A DNA stretch of 16,524 nucleotides from Modestobacter sp. Its GTDB lineage: Bacteria; Actinomycetota; Actinomycetes; Mycobacteriales; Geodermatophilaceae. Made by a program: the position numbers and the translations under genes. This document shows, one piece after another, positions 1-4,937 of this stretch (its first letter is position 1; every line of letters begins with the position of its first letter). The notes under the pieces were generated by a model, which was given only the letters and a program-made list of their open reading frames with translations, searched no databases and had not been told where the DNA came from. The stretch is from NCBI GenBank assembly GCA_025966175.1, contig JAOPVN010000119.1, positions 1 through 16,524 on the forward strand. The letters are read 5' to 3'.

Positions 1-1047
1 GCCGCCGCCGAGTTCCCGATGGACCTCATCCCGCGCTTCGCCGAGGCCGACATCGTGGGCCGCTCCTACGACTGGGACGGCCGCCCGCGCGCCTCCCGGC
101 TGTTCACCGGCTTCCAGGCGATGGAGCTGTCCCGGGTCGACCCGTCGATGGCCACCTTCCTGGGCGTGCACAACGGCCTGGCGATGGGCTCGATCATGAT
201 CCTGGGCTCGGAGGAGCAGCGGCAGCGCTGGATCCCGTCGATGATGCGGCTGGAGACGATCGGCGCCTTCGGGCTGACCGAGCCCGAGGGCGGTTCCGAC
301 GTCGCCCGCGGCATGCGCACCACTGCCCGGCGGGACGGCGACTCCTGGGTGCTCAACGGCGCCAAGCGATGGATCGGCAACGGCACCTTCGCCGACGTCG
401 TCGTGGTGTTCGCCCGAGACGTGGACGACGACCAGGTGAAGACCTTCGTCGTGGAGAAGGGCACCCCCGGCTTCCGGGCCACCAAGATCGAGGACAAGTT
501 CGCGCTGCGCACCGTGCAGAACGCCGACCTGACCTTCACCGACTGCCGGATCCCCGCGGACAACAAGCTCGAGGGCGGCAACACCTTCAAGGACGTGAAC
601 AAGGTGCTCAAGGTGACCCGGGGCGGTGTCGCCTGGAGCGGGGTCGGCTGCCAGCTCGGCGCCTTCGAGGTCGCGGCCGCGTACGCGAAGGAGCGCCAGC
701 AGTTCGGCAGAGCGATCGGGGGCTTCCAGCTGATCCAGGACCTGCTGGCCCGGATGCTGGGCAACGTCACCGCCAGCATGGGGATGACGGTGCGGCTGGC
801 GCAGCTGCAGGAGACCGACGAGCTGCGCGACGACCAGGCCGCGCTGGCCAAGAGCTACGTGACCGCCCGCGGCCGGGAGACCGTCGCCTGGGCCCGCGAG
901 CTGTTCGGCGGCAACGGCATCGTGCTGGACTACGACGTCGTCCGGTACTTCAACGACGCCGAGGCGCTGTACTCCTACGAGGGCACCCGGGAGATGAACA
1001 CCCTCATCGTGGGCCGGTCCGTCACCGGCATGAGCGCCTTCCGATAG
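1..1047 (+). CDS. Acyl-CoA dehydrogenase family protein (glutaryl-CoA dehydrogenase-like), 5' partial
   Basis: FAD-dependent alpha,beta-dehydrogenation of an acyl-CoA thioester in fatty-acid or amino-acid breakdown, cytoplasmic. The frame is open from base 1 (348 residues visible), so the start lies upstream; compared with the usual 380-400 residues about 40-50 are missing, and the ATG at 19 is internal. Seen: the FAD/substrate signature GLTEPEGGSDVARGM, the middle-domain strand VLNGAKRWIGNGTFADVVVV, a helical C-terminal part with ERQQFGRAIGGFQLIQ, ARELFGGNGI near the end, and YEGTREMN, whose Glu (residue 327 of the visible part) aligns with the catalytic base of the family. Resemblance to glutaryl-CoA dehydrogenases is a judgement from the GAKRWIGN and YEGT regions; the substrate cannot be told. 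The stop TAG is followed within 3 bp by the composite repeat described separately. Confidence 0.93.
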   Translation, partial: AAAEFPMDLIPRFAEADIVGRSYDWDGRPRASRLFTGFQAMELSRVDPSMATFLGVHNGLAMGSIMILGSEEQRQRWIPSMMRLETIGAFGLTEPEGGSDVARGMRTTARRDGDSWVLNGAKRWIGNGTFADVVVVFARDVDDDQVKTFVVEKGTPGFRATKIEDKFALRTVQNADLTFTDCRIPADNKLEGGNTFKDVNKVLKVTRGGVAWSGVGCQLGAFEVAAAYAKERQQFGRAIGGFQLIQDLLARMLGNVTASMGMTVRLAQLQETDELRDDQAALAKSYVTARGRETVAWARELFGGNGIVLDYDVVRYFNDAEALYSYEGTREMNTLIVGRSVTGMSAFR

Positions 1048-1049
1048 CA

Positions 1050-1092
1050 GAAGGATCCCGCTCCCCCCGCCACTCCCAGGCTCGCGGCGGTG
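1050..1092 (+). repeat. GC-rich intergenic repeat, unit A (copy 1, shortened)
   Basis: Begins gaaggatcccgctcccccc three bases after the acyl-CoA dehydrogenase stop and contains a ccgcc...ggcgg stem. It aligns with 4768-4824 (gaaggacccccctgccccc..., then ctcgc...gctcgcgg), but the outer 3' arm is missing because unit B follows directly. Probably a transcription terminator-like or dispersed repeat element; the function is inferred. Confidence 0.6.
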
Positions 1093-1152
1093 GAAGGACC
1101 CCGTCCTCCTCACCCCTCGCGGGCGCTCGGGACGAGCCTCGGGACGGGGTCC
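1093..1152 (+). repeat. GC-rich intergenic repeat, unit B (copy 1), hairpin-forming
   Basis: Outer arms ggaccccgtcc (1096-1106) and ggacggggtcc (1142-1152) are perfect 11-bp inverted repeats, and the core cacccctcgcgggcgctcgg is itself partly palindromic. About 85% of positions match the reverse complement of 4881-4937 by eye. The unit stands downstream of a stop codon in the gene's own direction, as does the other copy, which fits a terminator role. Confidence 0.65.
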
Positions 1153-1219
1153 GACGGGGCCGCTCACCCGTTCGGGGCGGGTGCCTGCCGCCCCGGTGGA
1201 GTTCCGGCCCCCGCATGAC

Positions 1220-1261
1220 GATCACCTGCATGGACGCCAGAGCGGCGTCCGGCAGGTGATC
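1220..1261. promoter_or_regulatory. Long two-part hairpin/palindrome before the response regulator
   Basis: Outer arms gatcacctgc (1220-1229) and gcaggtgatc (1252-1261) match perfectly over 10 bp; inner arms ggacgcc (1232-1238) and ggcgtcc (1244-1250) match over 7 bp, with loop agagc and a 2-versus-1 base bulge between the arms. It ends 19 bp before the GTG at 1281. It could be an operator for the regulator, a leader hairpin masking translation, or a terminator without a U-tract. Confidence 0.6.
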
Positions 1262-1280
1262 AGTCGTTGGGGGAGGGGTC

Positions 1281-1985
1281 GTGCCGGGTCAGTCCGTGCT
1301 CGTTGTGGAGGACACCGACGAGATCCGTGAACTCGTCGTCACCGTGTTGCGCCGGGCCGGGATGGACGTCCGGGAGGCCACCACCGGTGCCGCGTGCCTG
1401 GAGGAGGTCCGGCGCGACGCGCCCGACGTCGTCGTCCTGGACCTCGGCCTGCCCGATGCCGACGGCACCGAGGTCTGCCGCCAGCTGCGCGCCGAGACCG
1501 ACTGCTACGTCCTCATGCTCACCGCCCGCGCCGAGGAGGTCGATCTGCTGATCGGCCTGGCCGTCGGGGCGGACGCCTACATGTCCAAGCCCTTCTCGCC
1601 CCGTGAGCTGGTCGCCCGCGTGCAGACGCTGCTGCGCCGGCCGCGCACCGTGGCCGTTCCGCAGCCCCGCGAGCCCGTCGAGGACACCGTCCGGCGGCTG
1701 GCCGAGCTCGAGGTCGACCCGGAGAGCCGCGAGGTGCGGGTGGACGGCGCGGCCGTCGACCTGACCCGCACCGAGTTCGACCTGCTCGCCGCCCTCGTCT
1801 CCCGGCCCGGCCGGGTGCTGCAGCGGGAGACGTTGCTGCGCGAGGTCTGGCAGACCGACTGGGAGGGCAACCTCCGGCTGGTCGAGGCACACATGTCCAA
1901 CCTGCGGCGAAAGTTGGCTGCCGCCGGGTTGAGCAACCCCGAGATCAAGACCGTTCGGGGGGTGGGTTACCGCCTCGTGGCCTGA
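1281..1985 (+). CDS. OmpR/PhoB-family DNA-binding response regulator
   Basis: Two-component transcription factor of 234 residues, the normal size for this family. The receiver domain (about 5-118) has acidic residues E10/D11, phospho-acceptor D54 (VVVLDLGLP), T81 (LMLTAR) and K103 (MSKPF), all in place, so it should be phosphorylatable. A winged-helix domain (about 138-233) ends in the typical LRLVEAHMSNLRRKL and IKTVRGVGYRLV. GTG start at 1281 with the purine-rich stretch gggggagggg just upstream. No histidine kinase lies next to it on the plus strand; the nearest kinase is at 4938-6383 on the other strand and already has its own overlapping regulator, so this one is an orphan within the window. 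Its leader carries the 1220-1261 hairpin, a possible autoregulation site. Confidence 0.95.
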   Translation: MPGQSVLVVEDTDEIRELVVTVLRRAGMDVREATTGAACLEEVRRDAPDVVVLDLGLPDADGTEVCRQLRAETDCYVLMLTARAEEVDLLIGLAVGADAYMSKPFSPRELVARVQTLLRRPRTVAVPQPREPVEDTVRRLAELEVDPESREVRVDGAAVDLTRTEFDLLAALVSRPGRVLQRETLLREVWQTDWEGNLRLVEAHMSNLRRKLAAAGLSNPEIKTVRGVGYRLVA

Positions 1986-2000
1986 GGCAACTGCTGCATC

Positions 2001-2045
2001 CGACGACGCGGCCCGGTCCCCTGCGGGGATCGGGCCGCGTCGTCG
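2001..2045. terminator. Bidirectional terminator between convergent genes
   Basis: Arms 2001-2021 and 2025-2045 form a 21-position stem with only one imperfect pair (G2016/T2030) and loop tgc; the outer 15 bp (cgacgacgcggcccg) are perfect. It lies between the stop of the plus-strand regulator (1985) and that of the minus-strand receiver-HPt gene (2057), and so can serve both. There is no clear T-tract, as is common in high-GC actinobacteria. Confidence 0.8.
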
Positions 2046-2056
2046 TGCGTCCTTGC

Positions 2057-2878
2057 TCAGGCAGCGAGGCCGCGCCGGGCGGCGAGGCGCCCGGCTGCCG
2101 CATCGGCGGCGTGCACCAGGCCGGCGAGGTCCTGGCGGCCCCCTGCGATGTCGGCGGCGAAGGCCATCTGACGGCGGCGCTGGACGTCGTCCCGGCGGCG
2201 GGCCGGGCCGGCCAGACCGGCGAGCTCGGCGACGCGCTGGTGGGCCATGATCCCGCGCCGGGCGTCGGAGGCGATCGCCTGGCAGATGCTGGCGACCTCG
2301 GGGTGGCCCAGCTGGCCGGAGGTGCCGGCGAGGGTGTGCGCGGCGGCGGCGACGGCCCGGGGGTCACCGGCCCGCACGCCACGGCTGATCGCGGAGAGCC
2401 GGTTCGGCAGTGCGTCGACGTACATCTCCTGGAGCCTCTCCATCAGCTCGGCGTCGAGGTCGGCGTCGTGCAGGTCGTCGATGTCGACCATGTCCTGGAT
2501 CGGGGCCGGCTCGCTGGCCGGGGCGGTACGGCTGCGGAGCAGGTCCAGCAGCAGGTGGGCGTCGATCGGGGCGGCCAGGCAGGCGAGGGCACCGGCGGCG
2601 GAGGCCGCGGCGCGCTGCTCGTCGGTGGGCGCGGGGGTGACGACCAGGAAGCGGGCGGTGCTGCCGGCGCTGCGCAGCTCGGCGAGCAGGGCCGGGCCGC
2701 TGGCGGCGCCGGGGACGGTCGCGGCGGTGACCACCAGGTCGATGCCGGTCACGGAGGTCAGCCAGCGGGCGTCCTCGGCGTCGGCGGCCTCGTGCACTCC
2801 CCAGCCGGCGAGCTCGAGGAGCCCGGTGACCTGCCGGCGGGCGGCGGGGGACTCGTCGATCACGAGGGCGGTCAGCAC
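2057..2878 (-). CDS. Degenerate receiver plus HPt-domain protein
   Basis: 273 residues. Residues 1-116 fold-match a CheY-like receiver (LTALVIDES at the first strand with D8/E9, VVTPAP with T81), but the phospho-acceptor position is A52 (DLVVTAATVPG where DLVLLDxxMPG is usual) and the Lys position is A103 (LAAPID). It should therefore not be phosphorylated on Asp. Residues about 137-225 are an HPt helical bundle: LMERLQEMYVDALPNRLSAI, then AAAHTLAGTSGQLGHPEVA with the phosphorylatable H181. The tail is Ala/Arg-rich. GTG start at 2878 overlaps the preceding gene's stop by 7 bp, with AGGAG six bases upstream inside that gene, so translation is probably coupled. Last gene of the TasA/SipW-like operon; the likely role is phosphotransfer or protein-protein control of that system (inference). 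Confidence 0.82.
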   Translation of the reverse strand: MLTALVIDESPAARRQVTGLLELAGWGVHEAADAEDARWLTSVTGIDLVVTAATVPGAASGPALLAELRSAGSTARFLVVTPAPTDEQRAAASAAGALACLAAPIDAHLLLDLLRSRTAPASEPAPIQDMVDIDDLHDADLDAELMERLQEMYVDALPNRLSAISRGVRAGDPRAVAAAAHTLAGTSGQLGHPEVASICQAIASDARRGIMAHQRVAELAGLAGPARRRDDVQRRRQMAFAADIAGGRQDLAGLVHAADAAAGRLAARRGLAA

Positions 2879-3339
2879 GTGAAGGCTCCTGACTTCGTGG
2901 ACTGGGTGGTCCAGCCGTAGTTGGTGAGGGTGGTGACGGTGACCCGGATGTCCTGGTTGGCGTAGGAGCCGTCGACGTCCATGGCCACCGAGGTGGTGGC
3001 GGCGTCCAGGTCGCCGAGGGGGTAGCTGCTGCCGTCGGGGAACCAGGCGGTGACCCGGTAGCCGCTGACCCCGCGGGTCGTGGCGCTGGCCTTCCAGCTG
3101 ACCTTGGCGTGCAGCGTGGTGCTGACGTTCCAGGTGCCGTTCGCCCAGTAGTAGGACCGGGTGCAGTTGGTGCCCGCGGTGGACAACTCGGTGGGCGGGG
3201 CCACGGTGATCGTGCCGACGGTGAGGGTGGTCATCGTCGCCTTGCCCTCGAACGCGGCCTGGGCGGCGTTGGCGGTGAGGCCCAGGATGGTGACGACGGC
3301 GATCGCGACGAGCAGGACGTTGCGGCGGAGGGCGCTCAC
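2872..3339 (-). CDS. Small exported protein, SipW-dependent substrate-like
   Basis: 155 residues. N-terminus RRNVLLVAIAVVTILGLTANAAQA is a clear signal peptide (basic, then about 17 hydrophobic residues, then an A-x-A site near residues 25-28), followed by AAFEGKATMTTLTVGTITVAPP. This resembles the start of mature TasA-like and SipW-dependent proteins, which often lead into a Pro-Pro and fibronectin-III-like beta domain. The remainder (about 52-155) is Thr/Ser-rich and beta-strand-like with WKASATTRGVSGYRVTAWF, similar in pattern to an Fn3 strand. Two Cys outside the signal peptide, C59 and the C-terminal residue C155, could form a disulfide. ATG at 3339 overlaps the peptidase stop (ATGA). 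Probably a minor fibre or surface subunit; the exact family is not certain. Confidence 0.78.
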   Translation of the reverse strand: MSALRRNVLLVAIAVVTILGLTANAAQAAFEGKATMTTLTVGTITVAPPTELSTAGTNCTRSYYWANGTWNVSTTLHAKVSWKASATTRGVSGYRVTAWFPDGSSYPLGDLDAATTSVAMDVDGSYANQDIRVTVTTLTNYGWTTQSTKSGAFTC

Positions 3340-3989
3340 AGCTCGGCCTCGTCCTCGTTGCGTGCCTCGGCCGGGGCCGCGGGGCGCCAGATGGACAGCA
3401 GCAGCCAGCCGGCCAGCAGGGTCGGGGCGCCGTACACGAGCGCCTGGCTGACCACCGGGGTGCGCAGGGCCTCGATGACGTGGCCGAGCGCGGGGATGAC
3501 GGCCCGCACCTGGTAGGCGGTGTCGCCCTGCAGCGTTGCGGTCCAGGGGTCGACCGCGTCGTTCGCGTCGCCCTTGGTCTGCACGGTGACGGTGCCGTCG
3601 GCGCTGTGCTCGACGGTGACCACGCGGTGGCTCACGAGGTGGTGGTCGTCGATCGGGATGTGGTAGGCGATGATCATGCCCACTCCGACCTCGTCGACCG
3701 GCAGCGGCGTCACGATCGTGACGTCACCCGGGTCGATGACCGGCGACATGCTCCCGGTCAGCATGGTCATCGTCCGGTAGTCCAGGACGTGGGGTCCCAC
3801 GGCGAGGACCCCGAAGGCCAGGACGGCCAGGGTGACCACGAGCCGCACGGTCCAGCGGTACGCCACGCCTGCCGCGCGCTTCCCGAGGCCCGCCGTGCGG
3901 CGGGGCTCCCGGGTCAGCTGCCGGGCCGTACGGGACGCGAAGGGGGCGTCCGTGGAGAGTGCAGTGGGGGCCAGCAGGGCGGTGGTCAT
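3336..3989 (-). CDS. SipW-like signal peptidase I (ER-type, Ser-His)
   Basis: 217 residues; a membrane peptidase that removes signal peptides from exported proteins. Seen: basic N-terminal region, TM segment about 48-66 (VRLVVTLAVLAFGVLAVG), nucleophile S80 in MLTGSMSPVIDPGD, H121 in DHHLVSHRVV where bacterial LepB-type enzymes have Lys, and KGDANDAVDP (139-148) as the conserved Asp box, then a second TM about 183-201 with a short acidic tail. The Ser-His arrangement is that of SipW and eukaryotic signal peptidases. Start ATG at 3989 with GGAGG seven bases upstream; 48 bp after the TasA-like gene, and its stop overlaps the next start. In Bacillus, SipW processes TasA and TapA, so the two flanking exported proteins are its likely substrates. 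Confidence 0.92.
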   Translation of the reverse strand: MTTALLAPTALSTDAPFASRTARQLTREPRRTAGLGKRAAGVAYRWTVRLVVTLAVLAFGVLAVGPHVLDYRTMTMLTGSMSPVIDPGDVTIVTPLPVDEVGVGMIIAYHIPIDDHHLVSHRVVTVEHSADGTVTVQTKGDANDAVDPWTATLQGDTAYQVRAVIPALGHVIEALRTPVVSQALVYGAPTLLAGWLLLSIWRPAAPAEARNEDEAEL

Positions 3990-4037
3990 GGCGTTTCCTC
4001 CGTGGGAGTGGTCAGCGAGGGGTCGGGATCAGCCGCG

Positions 4038-4655
4038 TCAGCGGTCGGTGCCGGTCTTCTGCGTCCCGGTGAAGGAGACGGACAGGGCGGAGGTCTTGCC
4101 CTGGAAGGTGTTGTCGGCGCCGATGGGCAGCGTCAGCGTGATCACGAGGTGGTCGGTGCCCTTCGGGTTGACGCTCGCGACGTTCGCCAGAGCGGAGGTG
4201 GAGACGGCCGGGCTGCTGTTGACGACGGTGGTCGCCGTGCCGGAGCAGGTGTAGGTGGCGACGCCGTTGGAGACCGACTCGGTCCAGTTCACCGGGCAGG
4301 ACTTGACGCTCAGCTGCAGGCCGTTGGTCTTGTCGGTGTCCAGCACGCTGGAGGTGGTCGCGGTCGAGACCATCGAGATGCCGGCGAAGGCCAGGTTGCC
4401 CGAGTTGACCAGGTCGACCGAGCGGCTGATCGAGTCGCCGGGCACGAAGCCCGCGGCGGTCATCGGCAGGGTCGCGGTGCTGTTGGTGGCGTTCAGGTCC
4501 AGCGACAGGGTGCCGGAGGTGACCGAGGCGTTCAGCGGGGCCGTGCTGTCGGTGAAGGTACCGAAGGTGCCCATGCCGGCGACGGCGGCAGCGGCGCCGA
4601 CGACGCCCAGGGAACCGAGGACCTTACGAGCGGTGCGGCTGCGGGTGGCGGTCAT
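4038..4655 (-). CDS. TasA/camelysin-like SipW-dependent exported protein
   Basis: 205 residues. Signal region RSRTARKVLGSLGVVGAAAAVAGMGTF (5-31) followed by GTFTDSTAPLNASVTSGTLSLDL, which matches the pattern in TasA/CalY-type proteins (hydrophobic stretch, then a-x-FTD-x, then a strand ending SGTLSLDL). The mature part is beta-rich with FVPGDSISRSVDLVNSGNLAFAG (typical of the family), and C120/C137 could form a disulfide. Known TasA forms extracellular amyloid-like or donor-strand fibres in biofilm matrix; camelysin was described as a casein-cleaving metalloprotein. No protease motif is seen here, so a structural role is favoured. I chose the ATG at 4655, not the in-frame upstream start at 4736, because AAGGAGAT sits six bases before it and the signal peptide begins right after. 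First gene of the operon. Confidence 0.88.
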   Translation of the reverse strand: MTATRSRTARKVLGSLGVVGAAAAVAGMGTFGTFTDSTAPLNASVTSGTLSLDLNATNSTATLPMTAAGFVPGDSISRSVDLVNSGNLAFAGISMVSTATTSSVLDTDKTNGLQLSVKSCPVNWTESVSNGVATYTCSGTATTVVNSSPAVSTSALANVASVNPKGTDHLVITLTLPIGADNTFQGKTSALSVSFTGTQKTGTDR

Positions 4656-4661
4656 GGCTGG

Positions 4662-4669
4662 ATCTCCTT
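4662..4669 (-). promoter_or_regulatory. Shine-Dalgarno AAGGAGAT of the TasA-like gene
   Basis: Reads AAGGAGAT on the minus strand, with a 6-nt gap to the ATG at 4655. It is the strongest ribosome-binding site in this block and decides the start against the longer frame. Confidence 0.85.
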
Positions 4670-4732
4670 CGGGTGTCCGTTGCCGCCGGGTGCTCCCGGC
4701 GACAAACACGACTCTGGAGGTCCATCCGCAGG

Positions 4733-4759
4733 GCACCCGCCAGCGATCCGCAAGAAAAC
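4733..4759 (-). promoter_or_regulatory. Possible SigF/SigB-like promoter of the TasA/SipW operon
   Basis: On the minus strand GTTT (4759-4756), a 17-nt spacer and GGGTGC (4738-4733). The -35 part and spacer equal those of the better site at 9283-9309, but the -10 part matches GGGTAT at only four of six positions. It would give a leader of roughly 70 nt to the ATG at 4655. Weak evidence. Confidence 0.3.
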
Positions 4760-4767
4760 CGCAAGAT

Positions 4768-4824
4768 GAAGGACCCCCCTGCCCCCACCGCTCGCCAGCT
4801 CGCGGGCGGTCCCTGCAGGGGGCC
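4768..4824 (+). repeat. GC-rich intergenic repeat, unit A (copy 2), hairpin-forming
   Basis: Outer arms ggacccccctgc (4771-4782) and gcagggggcc (4815-4824), inner arms accgctcgc (4787-4795) and gcgggcggt (4802-4810, one G-U type pair), loop around cagctc. It aligns with 1050-1092. It lies between the kinase terminator and the start of the TasA-like operon. Confidence 0.6.
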
Positions 4825-4832
4825 GAGACGAC

Positions 4833-4867
4833 GACACCCCTTCCCGCAGGTCGCGGGAAGGGGTGTC
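4833..4867. terminator. Perfect 15-bp stem-loop
   Basis: Arms gacaccccttcccgc (4833-4847) and gcgggaaggggtgtc (4853-4867) are exactly complementary, with loop aggtc. It sits between repeat units A and B downstream of the histidine kinase gene. No T-tract on either side. Termination is the simplest reading; insulation of the TasA/SipW operon from kinase read-through would follow. Confidence 0.65.
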
Positions 4868-4880
4868 AGAGCGCTGGGGC

Positions 4881-4937
4881 CGGCCCCGTCCGGAGGCTCG
4901 CCCCGAGCCTGCGAGGGGTGAGAGGAACGGGGCCCTT
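4881..4937 (-). repeat. GC-rich intergenic repeat, unit B (copy 2, inverted)
   Basis: Read on the minus strand it begins immediately after the kinase stop codon and matches 1093-1152 closely (same cacccctcgc core and gcgagcctc half). Arms ggccccgtcc (4882-4891) and ggaacggggcc (4924-4934) pair with one bulged base. Both copies of unit B follow a stop codon in the direction of the gene, so a terminator role is plausible. Confidence 0.65.

Noticed and set aside
369..1259. Second plus-strand frame inside the acyl-CoA dehydrogenase
   Set aside because: Arg/Gly-rich shadow frame without motifs; the dehydrogenase frame is unmistakable.
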